Positions 27,244 to 36,290 of a stretch of 64,000 bases of DNA are shown piece after piece. A model generated the notes under the pieces. It did not search any database. It had not been told where the DNA came from and saw nothing but the letters and a program-made list of their open reading frames with translations. The number at the start of each line of letters is the position of its first letter. Within the stretch, counting starts at the first letter, position 1. This stretch comes from Paraburkholderia ribeironis (GTDB lineage: Bacteria > Pseudomonadota > Gammaproteobacteria > Burkholderiales > Burkholderiaceae). The stretch is from the NCBI RefSeq assembly GCF_900019265.1, contig NZ_CYGX02000027.1, positions 62,001 through 126,000 of the forward strand, read 5' to 3'. A program made the translations under genes and the position numbers.

Positions 27244-28368
27244 ATGGCTTCTGCCGATTCCCGTACTGTGATTCCACGTCGCTCGGCGCTCAGCCGGATG
27301 ATGCGCGCGGTGACGTCGCCTTACTACCGCTACCGGCACGCGAGGGTGCTGCACAGCCTGCGCGTCGGCCTCGCGATGCTGGTGTCGATTCTGGCGACCA
27401 CCGGCATCGACATTCCACACGGCATCTGGTCTTCGGTGACGCTGCTGGTGGTGATCGGCGGCTTGCAGCATCACGGCAATATCCGCAAGAAGGCCGCCGA
27501 GCGCGCGGCCGGGACGCTGCTCGGCGCGTCGATCGGGCTGCTGCTGATCCTGCAGCAGAACCTGGTCGGCTCGCTGCCGCTCACGTACGTGCTGATGGCG
27601 GTCGTCGCGTCGATCTGCGCGTGGTTCGCGATCGGCTCGTCCGGTTATGTCGGACTGCTGACGGCCATCACGATGTGCATCGTCGCGGGCCACGGCGACA
27701 ATCTGATCGACGTCGGCCTATGGCGCACGCTGAATGTGCTGATCGGCATCGTGATTGCGCTGGCGTTTTCGTTCGCGTTGCCGCTGCACGCGACGTATTC
27801 ATGGCGCTATGGGCTCGCGGCCAATCTGCGCGAATGCGCATCGATCTATGCACGCCTGCTCGATGGCGAGACGATCAGCGAAGAGGAGCAGGTAAAGCGC
27901 TTTCTGCAAATCAACCGGCAGCTGGTGCAGCTGCGCTCGCTGATGCCGTCGGTCGCGAAGGAAATCGACGTGCCGCAAGCAAAGCTGGAAGAGATCCAGC
28001 GGCTGCATCGCTCGGTGCTCAGTTCGCTGGAGTTGCTCGCGACCGGTCCGCTGCTGCACGCCGACGCGATGGCCCGCGCCGCGTATGCGGCACGCTGCGG
28101 CGTCGAGGTCCATGCGGTGCGCGCGCTCCTGCTGGCGATTGCGCGCGCACTGCGCTTTGGCCGCGCGACGCACTTCAGCATTCCGGTCGCGTCACCGCTC
28201 GCACAAACGCACGGCGACGCGGCGCTCGCGCTGCCGCCCGATCTGCAGGGGCCGTACTGGCTCGGGCAGCGGCTCGCGGAACAGGTGGACCGGCTACGCG
28301 CGCTGTTGCTGGAGACCGAGCCGAACTGGAATATCGAGCGGCGGGCGCGGCATGCGCTGAAGGGGTAG
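27244..28368 (+). CDS. FUSC family inner-membrane protein
   Basis: The 374-residue protein starts MASADSRTV. After a basic stretch it has a cluster of about six membrane helices (about 40-180) containing GIWSSVTLLVVIGGLQHHGNIRKKAAERAAGTLLGA. That helix pair and its Arg-rich loop typify FUSC/aromatic-acid-exporter (AaeB, YccS) proteins. The rest is a soluble helical domain. Full-length AaeB or YccS proteins have a duplicated second membrane block that is missing here, so this is the short FUSC form. The export substrate is unknown. The open frame runs back into mctP but has no support there. Confidence 0.82.
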   Translation: MASADSRTVIPRRSALSRMMRAVTSPYYRYRHARVLHSLRVGLAMLVSILATTGIDIPHGIWSSVTLLVVIGGLQHHGNIRKKAAERAAGTLLGASIGLLLILQQNLVGSLPLTYVLMAVVASICAWFAIGSSGYVGLLTAITMCIVAGHGDNLIDVGLWRTLNVLIGIVIALAFSFALPLHATYSWRYGLAANLRECASIYARLLDGETISEEEQVKRFLQINRQLVQLRSLMPSVAKEIDVPQAKLEEIQRLHRSVLSSLELLATGPLLHADAMARAAYAARCGVEVHAVRALLLAIARALRFGRATHFSIPVASPLAQTHGDAALALPPDLQGPYWLGQRLAEQVDRLRALLLETEPNWNIERRARHALKG

Positions 28369-28388
28369 GCGGGGCGGCCCGCCGCGCG

Positions 28389-28808
28389 TCACTCTTCTGA
28401 CGGCAGCGTCACCATCCACGTCAGGCCAAAACGGTCCACCACCATCCCGAAGCCCTTGCTCCAGAACGTGGCCTGGAACGGCATCACCACCTGGCCGCCG
28501 TCGGCGAGCGCGCTGAAGTATTTTTCGGCGGACGCGGCGTCGTCGGCCGTCAGCGACAGGCTGAAGCCGTTCATCGGCGGGGCCGCCGGATCGCAACGGC
28601 CATCGGAGGCCATCCAGTCGGACGAACCCAGCCGCACGCTGGCGTGCATGATTTTTTCTTCGAGACCCGGGCGAGGCGGGTTTTGCGGGTCCGGCGGCGC
28701 CTCCTTGTAGCGCATCTTGAAGATCACCTGGGCGCCGAGCTTCGCGCTGTAATAATCGAGCGCCTCTTCGCAACGGCCATTGAAAAATACATAAGGCTGA
28801 ACTTGCAT
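28389..28808 (-). CDS. PhnB-like VOC family protein
   Basis: The 139-residue protein starts MQVQPYVFFNGRCEEALDYY and has the single-domain PhnB/YjdN layout: an N-terminal strand-helix unit, then FSLSLTADDAASAEKYFSALADGG and FWSKGFGMVVDRFGLTW near the C-terminus. PhnB-like proteins are dimeric glyoxalase-fold proteins with usually unknown ligands, often annotated as 3-demethylubiquinone methyltransferase-like. GGGAGA 7 bases upstream fixes the start. It converges with the FUSC gene, with 20 bp between the stops. Confidence 0.88.
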   Translation of the reverse strand: MQVQPYVFFNGRCEEALDYYSAKLGAQVIFKMRYKEAPPDPQNPPRPGLEEKIMHASVRLGSSDWMASDGRCDPAAPPMNGFSLSLTADDAASAEKYFSALADGGQVVMPFQATFWSKGFGMVVDRFGLTWMVTLPSEE

Positions 28809-28983
28809 GATCGTCTCCCACAATAGGATCGGCAGCGCCGTCAACTCGCGGTCCCATGGTGACCGGGAAGGGCGTGGAGTCGATTGTAGTCGCACGTCGC
28901 GACGACGATTGTGACGTTATTGCGTAGCAGGCGACGGCGGCGCGGGCGGCCGTGACCGTACGTTCTCAACTCCGCAAACGGCA

Positions 28984-29015
28984 GGCGGCCCTGAACCGTC
29001 AGGTCCAGGGCCGCC
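28984..29015 (-). terminator. Strong hairpin after transaldolase
   Basis: A 10-bp perfect stem GGCGGCCCTG/CAGGGCCGCC with a 12-base loop lies about 70 bp downstream of the transaldolase stop on the minus strand. There is no T-tract, so termination may need Rho or the hairpin may protect the 3' end. Confidence 0.5.
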
Positions 29016-29081
29016 CGTTCAGCCGCCTGTTTCCCGTCGCTCGCGCCGGCCGCCTGCTTCAGGCGGCGCCGGCAGCGCCGC

Positions 29082-30035
29082 TTAACGCAGCGTTTCGATC
29101 AGTTTTTCCAGCTTGATCGCGTCCGCGGCGAACGTGCGAATGCCCTCGGCGAGCTTTTCGCTCGCCATCGCCTCGTCGTTGACGAGGAAACGGAACGACT
29201 TCTCGTCGACCGGAATGCGCTCGATGTTCTCGTGGCCGGCCATCTCCGGCGACAGCTTGCGCTCGACCTTGTCGGTGCTGTCCTGCAGCTTCTGCAGCAG
29301 ATCCGGGCTGATGGTCAGCAGATCGCAGCCGGCCAGTTCCAGAATCTGGCCGGGCGTGCGGAAGCTCGCGCCCATCACCTCGGTCTTGTAGCCGAACTTC
29401 TTGTAGTACGCGTAAATGCGGCGTACCGATTTGACGCCCGGATCGTTGGCACCGCCGTCCTTTGCCTCGTCCCACGCGCTGCCGGCGTTTTTCTTGTACC
29501 AGTCGTAGATGCGGCCGACGAACGGCGAGATCAGCTGCGCCCCCGCTTCCGCGCACGCCGCGGCCTGCGCGAGCGAGAACAGCAGCGTCATGTTGCAGCG
29601 GATGCCTTCCTTCTGCAGCACTTCCGCCGCGCGGACGCCTTCCCAGGTCGAAGCCAGCTTGATCAGCACGCGTTCGCGGTCGATGCCGTGCTCCTTGTAC
29701 AGCGCGATCAGTTCGCGGCCCTTGGCGATCGAACCTGCGACGTCGAACGACAGGCGCGCGTCGACTTCGGTCGACACGCGGCCCGGGATGATCTTGAGGA
29801 TTTCCGTGCCGAAGGCGATCAGCAACTGGTCGATGATCGCGCCGACGGGCTTCGACGCGTGCGCTTTCACGGTCTTTTCGAGCAGCGGCCGGTAGTCGTC
29901 TTTCTGCACGGCTTTCAGAAGCAGCGACGGGTTGGTCGTCGCGTCCCGCGGCTTGTACTGGGCGAGTTGCTGGAAGTCGCCGGTATCGGCCACGACCGTG
30001 GTGTATTGCTTGAGTTGATCGAGTGCGGTTGTCAT
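29082..30035 (-). CDS. tal: Transaldolase
   Basis: The 317-residue enzyme of the non-oxidative pentose phosphate pathway transfers a dihydroxyacetone unit from sedoheptulose-7-phosphate to glyceraldehyde-3-phosphate. It is the TalB type: ATTNPSLL near residue 32, [13 protein letters not shown] near 86, and the Schiff-base lysine Lys126 in [12 protein letters not shown]. The length equals E. coli TalB (317). No transketolase or other pathway gene is adjacent, so it is a solo gene. The ribosome site is weak (GAAGG). Confidence 0.97.
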   Translation of the reverse strand: MTTALDQLKQYTTVVADTGDFQQLAQYKPRDATTNPSLLLKAVQKDDYRPLLEKTVKAHASKPVGAIIDQLLIAFGTEILKIIPGRVSTEVDARLSFDVAGSIAKGRELIALYKEHGIDRERVLIKLASTWEGVRAAEVLQKEGIRCNMTLLFSLAQAAACAEAGAQLISPFVGRIYDWYKKNAGSAWDEAKDGGANDPGVKSVRRIYAYYKKFGYKTEVMGASFRTPGQILELAGCDLLTISPDLLQKLQDSTDKVERKLSPEMAGHENIERIPVDEKSFRFLVNDEAMASEKLAEGIRTFAADAIKLEKLIETLR

Positions 30036-30150
30036 GTTCGAGCCTTCAGGGCGCGTGCGCGCCGTAGTTCAGGAGAAATGAGGTCGCCGCCGCGCTGACC
30101 GGATGCATCAGTGCCGGCGGCCGCGGGTCACGCTGCAGCGCCGCCCGTGA

Positions 30151-30225
30151 TGTTGCCGGGAAATGTTGCCGGGAAGCGCTGCCGGATGTTTCTATTCTAT
30201 GGCTGCCGGATCTCTCTATTCTATG
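30151..30225. repeat. 13-bp and 24-bp direct repeats between benE and tal
   Basis: TGTTGCCGGGAAA and TGTTGCCGGGAAG follow each other (30151-30176). Then come two 24-base copies (30178-30201 and 30202-30225) starting GCTGCCGGAT and ending CTATTCTATG, differing at three positions. The array lies about 100 bp downstream of the benE stop, in a 287-bp gap with no other recognised feature. Confidence 0.8.
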
Positions 30226-30322
30226 GCGGATCGCGTGATCCAGTGGTGACACCGGGTGGCCGTGATCCATTCGCACGGATTGCGAACAGCGATGGTCGAC
30301 CCGGCGATCACGCGCGAAGCCC

Positions 30323-31543
30323 TCACGCGCGCCGCGTGTTCAGCACCAGCTGCGTCAACACGCCCGCCACCAGCCCCCAGAACGCCGAGCCGATGGACAG
30401 CAGCGTGAGGCCGGAGGCCGTCACCATGAACGTCACCAGCGCGGCTTCGCGCTGCTTGACGTCCTGCATCGCATTAGCGAGGCCGCTCATGATCGAGCCG
30501 TACAGCGCCAGCGCCGCGACGGAGACCACCAGCGCCTTCGGTAAAGCCGAGAACAACGCGGCGATGGTCGCGCCGAAAATGCCGGCGACCAGATAGAAAA
30601 TGCCACCCCAGACCGCGGCCGTGTAACGCTTACCGCGGTCTTCGTGCGCCTCGGGGCCAGTGCAGATCGCCGCAGTGATCGCCGCAAGATTGATGCCGTG
30701 CGAGCCGAACGGCGCGAGCAGCAGCGACGCGATGCCGGTCGTCGAAATCAGCGGCGCGGATGGCGTGGTGTAGCCGTCCGCGCGCAGCACGGCGATGCCC
30801 GGCACGTTCTGCGACGCCATCGCGACGACGAATAGCGGAATGCCGATGCTCACGCTGGCCGCCACCGAGAATGCCGGCATCGTGAACACCGGATGCGCCA
30901 GCGCGACATGAAAGCGGCTGAAATCGAGCAAGCCGAGCACACCGGCCGCAGCGGTGCCGACTACCAGCGTCGTCGGAATCGCGTAACGCGGCGCGAGGCG
31001 TTTGACGATCAGGTAGGTGAAAAACATCGTCAGCACCAGCGCGGTCTGGAACTGCGCGGCGCGGAAAATCTCGACGCCGATCTCGAACAGGATGCCCGCC
31101 AGCAAGGCCGACGCGATGCCGGCGGGGATCTTCCTCATCAACGTGTCGAACCAGCCGGTCAGGCCGACCACCGTCAGCAACGCCGCGCAGACGATGAACG
31201 CGCCGATCGCCTGCGCATACGCGACATGCGGCAGCGACGACACCAGCAGCGCGGCGCCGGGCGTCGACCACGCGATCACGATCGGCGCGCGAAAGCGCAG
31301 CGACAGGCCGATCGAGCACACGGCCATGCCGATCGACAGCGCCCAGATCCACGATGAAATCTGCGCATCGGTCAGATGCGCGGCCTGTCCCGCCTGGAAC
31401 ATCAGCACGAGTGAACTGGTATAGCCGGTCATCATCGCGACGAAGCCGGCGACGAGGGTAGACAGCGACGTATCGGCGAGCAGACTGAAACGCCCGCGAG
31501 GCGCGGCGCAAGGGGACAATTCGGGCGATGAAGAAGAACTCAT
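30323..31543 (-). CDS. benE: BenE family benzoate transporter
   Basis: The 406-residue membrane protein has about 12 helices and the BenE pattern: an N-terminal AGFVAMMTGYTSSLVLMFQA, then SWIWALSIGMAVCSIGLSLRFRAPIVIAWSTPGAALL, and FGSHGINLAAITAAICTGPEAHED near 285. These segments match the benzoate/H+ symporter group. No ben, cat or aromatic-ring genes are adjacent, so benzoate import is inferred from family only. There is no clear ribosome site at the start, and the frame cannot be extended much upstream. Confidence 0.9.
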   Translation of the reverse strand: MSSSSSPELSPCAAPRGRFSLLADTSLSTLVAGFVAMMTGYTSSLVLMFQAGQAAHLTDAQISSWIWALSIGMAVCSIGLSLRFRAPIVIAWSTPGAALLVSSLPHVAYAQAIGAFIVCAALLTVVGLTGWFDTLMRKIPAGIASALLAGILFEIGVEIFRAAQFQTALVLTMFFTYLIVKRLAPRYAIPTTLVVGTAAAGVLGLLDFSRFHVALAHPVFTMPAFSVAASVSIGIPLFVVAMASQNVPGIAVLRADGYTTPSAPLISTTGIASLLLAPFGSHGINLAAITAAICTGPEAHEDRGKRYTAAVWGGIFYLVAGIFGATIAALFSALPKALVVSVAALALYGSIMSGLANAMQDVKQREAALVTFMVTASGLTLLSIGSAFWGLVAGVLTQLVLNTRRA

Positions 31544-31624
31544 GCAAATGCTTTTTATCGTTGAAGGTGAAGCGTAACGGCAGTGTAGCGGTGGCGTGAT
31601 GGTGGCGTGACGGACGTAGCGGCG

Positions 31625-32800
31625 CTATTTGCTCAGCATGCGCATCGCGCTCTCCAGCCCAGCGAGCGTGAGCGGATACATCCGATGGCCAAGCACTTCG
31701 CGAATCGCGCTGACCGATTGCCGGTACGCCCACAAGCCTTCCGGTTCGGGATTGAGCCACGCGTAGTGCGGGAAGTGGTCCGCGAGACGGCGCAGCCACA
31801 CCGCGCCCGCTTCAGCGTTGTTGTATTCCACCGAGCCGCCCGGCTGCAGCACTTCGTAAGGGCTCATGGTCGCGTCGCCGACGAAGATCAGCTTGTAGTC
31901 GGGCGTGAACTTGTGCAGGACGTCCCACGTCGGCGTGCGCTCGGCATGGCGGCGGCGATTGTTCTTCCACAGAAAGTCGTACACGCAGTTGTGGAAGTAG
32001 TAGAACTCGAGATGCTTGAACTCGGCCTTCGCGGCGGAGAACAGCTCCTCGGTGCGCTTGATGTGATCGTCCATCGAGCCGCCGACGTCGAGCAGCATCA
32101 GCACCTTCACCTTGTTGTGCCGCTCGGGCACCATCTTCAGGTCGAGCCAGCCGGCGTTCGCTGCGGTGCTGCGGATCGTGTCGGGCAGATCGAGTTCTTC
32201 GGCGGCGCCTTCGCGGGCGAAGCGGCGCAGGCGGCGCAGCGCGACCTTGATGTTGCGCGTGCCGATTTCCACCTGGTCGTCGTAGTCGCGATAGGCGCGT
32301 GCATCCCACACCTTGACGGCGGTGCGGTTGCCCGCCGCGTCACCGCCGATGCGTACGCCTTCGGGGTTATAGCCGCCGTTGCCGAACGGCGACGTGCCGC
32401 CCGTGCCGATCCATTTGCTGCCGCCCTCGTGGCGCTCTTTCTGTTCGTCGAACAGTTCCTTGAGCCGCTCCATCAGTTTGTCGAGGCCGCCCAGCGCTTC
32501 GATCTGGGCTTTTTCTTCCGGCGACAGCTCGCGCTGCAGCTTCTTTTTCAGCCAGTCGAGCGGGACGTCGAACGCCAGTTCCGACGCTTGCGCGGCGCCG
32601 TTGAAGTACGCGCCGAACGCCTGGTCGAACTTGTCGAAATACTGCTCGTCCTTGATCAGCGTGATGCGCGCGAGGTAGTAGAACTCGTCGAGCGACGGCG
32701 CGATCACGTTGGCTTTGAGCGCTTCGAGCAGCGTCAGGTATTCCTTTACCGACACCGGCAGCTTGGCGGCGCGCAGCGAGTAGAAGAAGTCGATCAGCAT
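31625..32800 (-). CDS. VWA domain-containing protein (CoxE-like)
   Basis: The 391-residue protein is the usual partner of a MoxR ATPase. The C-terminal half is a von Willebrand A fold: VKVLMLLDVGGSMDDH near residue 225 carries a MIDAS motif in which DxSxS is changed to DVGGS, and LIFVGDATMSPYE follows near 320. The N-terminal part is helical and resembles DUF444/CoxE. The pair probably works as a chaperone that inserts metal or matures enzymes; that is family knowledge, and the client here is unknown. It is 17 bp behind the MoxR gene. Confidence 0.88.
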   Translation of the reverse strand: MLIDFFYSLRAAKLPVSVKEYLTLLEALKANVIAPSLDEFYYLARITLIKDEQYFDKFDQAFGAYFNGAAQASELAFDVPLDWLKKKLQRELSPEEKAQIEALGGLDKLMERLKELFDEQKERHEGGSKWIGTGGTSPFGNGGYNPEGVRIGGDAAGNRTAVKVWDARAYRDYDDQVEIGTRNIKVALRRLRRFAREGAAEELDLPDTIRSTAANAGWLDLKMVPERHNKVKVLMLLDVGGSMDDHIKRTEELFSAAKAEFKHLEFYYFHNCVYDFLWKNNRRRHAERTPTWDVLHKFTPDYKLIFVGDATMSPYEVLQPGGSVEYNNAEAGAVWLRRLADHFPHYAWLNPEPEGLWAYRQSVSAIREVLGHRMYPLTLAGLESAMRMLSK

Positions 32801-32817
32801 GCTGGGTCAGCGGTCCA

Positions 32818-33660
32818 TCACCGGTTGTTTCGGTTCATAAAAATCAACCGCTCGAACAGGCCGACGTCCTGCTCGTTTTTCAGCAGCGCGCCGTGCAGCG
32901 GCGGAATGATCTGCTTCTGGTCGGGCGAGCGCAGCGCCTCTGGCGGAATGTCTTCGGCGAGCAGCAGCTTGAGCCAGTCGAGCAGCTCCGACGTGGACGG
33001 TTTCTTCTTCAATCCCGCGACGTTGCGCAGCTCGAAAAAACTCTGCATGGCCGCGGCGAGCAGGTCTTTCTTGATGCGAGGATAGTGGACCTCGACGATC
33101 TCCTGCATGGTGGCGGGGTCGGGGAACTTGATGTAGTGGAAAAAGCAGCGACGCAGGAACGCGTCGGGCAGTTCCTTCTCGTTGTTCGACGTGATGATCA
33201 CGAGCGGGCGCTGTTTCGCGCGGATCAGCTCGTGCGTCTCGTACACGTAGAACTCCATGCGGTCGAGTTCGCGCAGCAGGTCGTTCGGGAATTCGATGTC
33301 GGCCTTGTCGATTTCGTCGATCAGCAGCACCGTTTGCTGGTCCGACTCGAACGCCTGCCACAGCACACCCTTGACGATGTAGTTGCGGATCTCCTTGACG
33401 CGCTCGTCGCCGAGTTGCGAATCGCGCAGGCGCGACACCGCATCGTATTCGTACAGACCCTGCTGGGCCTTGGTGGTGGACTTGATATGCCACTGCAGAA
33501 GCGGCATGCCGAGCGCGGCGGCGACCTCTTCGGCGAGCATGGTCTTGCCCGTGCCCGGTTCGCCCTTGATCAGCAACGGGCGCTTTAGCGTCATCGCGGC
33601 GTTGACCGCGAGCTTGAGGTCGTCGGTGGCGACGTACTGCGATGAGCCTTCGAAACGCAT
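32818..33660 (-). CDS. MoxR family AAA+ ATPase
   Basis: The 280-residue AAA+ ATPase begins MRFEGSSQYVATDDL. Walker A is GEPGTGKTM near residue 37 and Walker B LLIDEIDKAD near 115. Sensor residues occur in VIITSNNEKELP, and the arginine finger is in FLRRCFFHYIKFPDP. MoxR ATPases use ATP to remodel or activate client proteins together with VWA partners, here encoded just downstream. The frame continues upstream to 33930 but the sequence there is not coding-like, so the ATG at 33660 is preferred. First gene of the pair. Confidence 0.9.
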   Translation of the reverse strand: MRFEGSSQYVATDDLKLAVNAAMTLKRPLLIKGEPGTGKTMLAEEVAAALGMPLLQWHIKSTTKAQQGLYEYDAVSRLRDSQLGDERVKEIRNYIVKGVLWQAFESDQQTVLLIDEIDKADIEFPNDLLRELDRMEFYVYETHELIRAKQRPLVIITSNNEKELPDAFLRRCFFHYIKFPDPATMQEIVEVHYPRIKKDLLAAAMQSFFELRNVAGLKKKPSTSELLDWLKLLLAEDIPPEALRSPDQKQIIPPLHGALLKNEQDVGLFERLIFMNRNNR

Positions 33661-34128
33661 GGTCAGGTGCTCTTTTGCGAAAAAAAACCAGTATAAGTCA
33701 GAAGCCCTGTTGGCCTGAAACCGGCTCCAGTAAGGTGTCAGCCACAGTGCCGCCCGAAGGGGCCGTGCGGAGCGGCGGCGGTGGCAGGCACGGTGGTTGG
33801 TCCGGTGGCCCGTCCGGTGGCGGGTGGCCGGCCCATGCGTGGCGTGCATGCGGTGGGCGCACGCCGGGTTTGCCGGGCGGGGCGGATCAGGCGGGCCGTT
33901 ACGCGCCGGCGCCCGCGTCGCCTGGCGCACCGCGCAAGGACCAAACCGGCGCCGGCCTTGGCCGCGCAGCGAGCCGCTACGCCGCTGGCCCCACGCGGTG
34001 GACGTTCGGCGCGGCGTCGCGGTACAATTGGTCCGATTTTTTTGGCCTGCGTGGCTACCCTACAAGAAGAACGGCGCGGGCCGTTGCCTTTTTGGGCGCC
34101 CGTTTCCCCTCAAGCCAGGTTACATGCT
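33661..34128. other. 468-bp divergent region moxR / cytochrome c
   Basis: Promoters of both directions must lie here. A GGTACAAT box at 34021-34028 precedes the cytochrome gene by about 100 bp without a clear -35. Near 33791-33833 there are GC-rich direct repeats such as TCCGGTGGCCCG/TCCGGTGGCGGG. No gene was recognised. Confidence 0.4.
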
Positions 34129-34497
34129 ATGAACAAATTCGTCGGCAAACATGTCGTGATCGCAGCGCTGTCGGTGCTCGCGGGCTATACGGCCAGTGCG
34201 CAGGCAGCGGATGTCGTCGGCAACGCGAAGGCGGGCCAGGACAAGGTCGCGATGTGTATTGGCTGCCACGGCATCCCTGAATACCGCACGGCATATCCTG
34301 AGGTCTACCGCGTGCCGATGCTCGGCGGCCAGAATCAGGCGTATCTCGAAAATGCGTTGCATGGCTACAAGAAGGGCGACCGCCATTTCGACACGATGCA
34401 CGCCATCGCCACCTCGCTGTCGGATCAGGACATCGCCGACATCGCTGCCTACTACGCAGCGCAAAATCCCTCTTCGAAAAGCAATCCCGACAAGTGA
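34129..34497 (+). CDS. Periplasmic c-type cytochrome (class I), first of pair
   Basis: The 122-residue protein has a signal peptide of about 26 residues (MNKFVGKHVV, ending AQAAD) and a single haem motif CIGCH near residue 43. The distal methionine is likely in VPMLGGQ near 65. The mature domain of about 95 residues resembles cytochrome c4/c553 domains. It carries electrons in the periplasm. The start at 34129 is preferred because an out-of-frame ATG at 34124 stops after two codons. A second cytochrome gene follows 47 bp later, so together they resemble a split di-haem c4; that is an inference. Confidence 0.9.
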   Translation: MNKFVGKHVVIAALSVLAGYTASAQAADVVGNAKAGQDKVAMCIGCHGIPEYRTAYPEVYRVPMLGGQNQAYLENALHGYKKGDRHFDTMHAIATSLSDQDIADIAAYYAAQNPSSKSNPDK

Positions 34498-34544
34498 TCG
34501 GCGCCGGTCGCCCGGCTATTTATATTCGCGGGTTAGGAGAATTC

Positions 34545-34928
34545 ATGATTAAGCCCCAACAGGCACTCCACACGGTGTTCAAGGCTGCATGCGCGGCGGC
34601 GGCAGTGATCGGTCTGGCTGCAGCGAACGTCGCGCATGCCGCCGACGCCGGCAACGGCAAGGTGCTGGCCGAAAGCCACAATTGCGCGGCTTGCCACGGC
34701 GTCAACCTGAACAAGCCGGTGAGTCCGGAGTATCCGAAGCTCGCAGGCCAGCACGCCGACTACATCTACTGGGCGCTGCGCCAATATCAGATGGGCACCG
34801 GCAACCCACACCTCGGTCGCAACAACGCGATCATGCAGGCGCAGGTGCAAAGCCTGTCGCAAGCCGACATGAAAGACCTCGCCGCTTATGTCGAATCGCT
34901 GAGCGGCGATCTGGTGCAGAAGAAGTAA
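34545..34928 (+). CDS. Periplasmic c-type cytochrome (class I), second of pair
   Basis: The 127-residue protein has a signal peptide (MIKPQQALH, hydrophobic, cleavage after AHA near residue 33) and one haem motif CAACH near residue 48. KLAGQHADYIYWALRQYQMG follows, in which the second-domain methionine of c4/c553 cytochromes is found. TTAGGAGA 6 bases before the ATG is a strong ribosome site. It is co-transcribed with the preceding cytochrome and ends at a good terminator. The electron donor and acceptor are unknown. Confidence 0.9.
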   Translation: MIKPQQALHTVFKAACAAAAVIGLAAANVAHAADAGNGKVLAESHNCAACHGVNLNKPVSPEYPKLAGQHADYIYWALRQYQMGTGNPHLGRNNAIMQAQVQSLSQADMKDLAAYVESLSGDLVQKK

Positions 34929-34974
34929 GCACGGCTAGCGCGTTGCGTGATACGCGCCGCTCGCAGTTCAAACG

Positions 34975-35004
34975 ACACCCCGCTTTGGCGGGGTGTTTTG
35001 TTTT
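34975..35004 (+). terminator. Intrinsic terminator of the cytochrome operon
   Basis: A 9-bp stem ACACCCCGC/GCGGGGTGT with a TTTG tetraloop is followed by TTTGTTTT. It lies 46 bp after the stop and is a textbook Rho-independent terminator. Confidence 0.9.
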
Positions 35005-35095
35005 GCAAGCCGCGAGCCAGCAGCCTGCTGCCGGGCAGCACGCCCGGCATCACGTTCAGTGTTGCGCGCGTGCGCCGGCCTTGCCAAGCCAGCTC

Positions 35096-35530
35096 TCAGT
35101 CGCGCGTCGCGCGTCGCTCGATCCGTTGCAAATAGGCGTCCGTGTCAGGTGGCGTGCCGGTGCGCTGCGCTTCCCAGATGGTTTCGCCAAGGCAGTCCAT
35201 GATCGCGTGCTGCGCGTCGTGGGTCGAGCCGAGGCGGGCGGCGAGCCGCTCGTGCGCGGCGCGAATGCCGGGCGGCTGGTCGATCGACAACTGTTCGGAG
35301 ATCGCCAGATGCATCGACAGATGCAGGAACGGATTGGTCTGCCCGCGCTCGGGCGAGTAGTCCTGCGCCTGTGCTGCCTCGCTATCGGTCAGGTCGGCGT
35401 GGTATTCGGGGTGCTCGATGATCCAGTCGGCGGCCATCGCCTCCAGCGGCGTCAGAATCTCGCCTTGACGCTGCTTGCGCCAGGTGTCGGTGAAAAAGAG
35501 GCGTACTTCGTCGCGGCTGGGGTTGAACAT
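35096..35530 (-). CDS. DUF1841 family protein
   Basis: The 144-residue soluble protein starts MFNPSRDEVRLFFTDTWRK, the invariant opening of DUF1841. It has NPFLHLSMHLAISEQLSIDQPPG near the middle with conserved His residues, and a C-terminal Glu/Arg-rich helix. The family is widespread in betaproteobacteria and has no known function. It follows nth by 96 bp on the same strand, so it is probably the last gene of the rsxB-nth operon. It converges with the cytochrome operon. Confidence 0.92.
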   Translation of the reverse strand: MFNPSRDEVRLFFTDTWRKQRQGEILTPLEAMAADWIIEHPEYHADLTDSEAAQAQDYSPERGQTNPFLHLSMHLAISEQLSIDQPPGIRAAHERLAARLGSTHDAQHAIMDCLGETIWEAQRTGTPPDTDAYLQRIERRATRD

Positions 35531-35626
35531 CGTGGGACCGGTGCGTTTGAGTAGGGCCTGCGCGGCGGCGCGCGCAGGCCTGCATTTTACGCCGGGGCAG
35601 CGCGGCCTGCTGGCGGCGCGCCGGGC

Positions 35627-36271
35627 TTAGAGATCGGGCGGCGGCGTCTTCGGCCGGAACTCGCAAAGCGGCTCGATCACGCAGTGCCAGCACTCGGGCC
35701 GGCGCGCCTTGCAGACGTAACGGCCGTGCAGGATCAGCCAGTGGTGAGCATCATGTTTGAACTCGGCGGGCGTGAATTTCTCCAGCGCCGCTTCGACCTC
35801 GCGGACGTCCTTGCCAGGCGCGAGTCCGGTGCGATTGGCAACCCGAAAGATGTGCGTGTCCACCGCGATGGTCGGATGACCGAACGCCGTGTTCAGGATC
35901 ACGTTGGCGGTTTTGCGGCCGACGCCCGGCAGGCTCTCGAGCGCTTCGCGGTCCTCGGGCACCTCGCCGCCATACTGGTCGAGCAGAATGCGGCAGGTCG
36001 CAATGACGTTCTTCGCCTTGTTGCGGTAGAGGCCGATCGTCTTGATGTAGCTCGCCACGCCCGCTTCGCCGAGGTCGAACACCTGCTGCGGCGTGTTCGC
36101 GACCGGAAACATCTTGCGCATCGCCTTGTTGACCGAGACGTCCGTGGCCTGCGCCGACAACAGCACGGCAATCAGCAATTCGAACGGCGACGTGTACTCG
36201 AGCTCGGTGGTCGGATGCGGGTTCAGACTCTGAAGCGTTTCGTAGATGGCGCGGCGTTTGTTCGCGTTCAT
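35627..36271 (-). CDS. nth: Endonuclease III
   Basis: This 214-residue DNA glycosylase/AP lyase removes oxidised pyrimidines. The helix-hairpin-helix LPGVGRKTA holds the catalytic Lys120, and the catalytic Asp138 is in IAVDTHIF; both numbers equal those of E. coli Nth. The C-terminal 4Fe-4S loop C-x6-C-x2-C-x5-C is complete (CKARRPECWHC...LC). The start at 36271 gives the canonical N-terminus MNANKRR, and the extension to 36382 is unsupported. It lies 19 bp after the rsxB stop; nth is commonly linked to rsx genes, consistent with a shared operon. Confidence 0.97.
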   Translation of the reverse strand: MNANKRRAIYETLQSLNPHPTTELEYTSPFELLIAVLLSAQATDVSVNKAMRKMFPVANTPQQVFDLGEAGVASYIKTIGLYRNKAKNVIATCRILLDQYGGEVPEDREALESLPGVGRKTANVILNTAFGHPTIAVDTHIFRVANRTGLAPGKDVREVEAALEKFTPAEFKHDAHHWLILHGRYVCKARRPECWHCVIEPLCEFRPKTPPPDL

Positions 36272-36290
36272 GCGGAGCGTGCGGGTGCGG

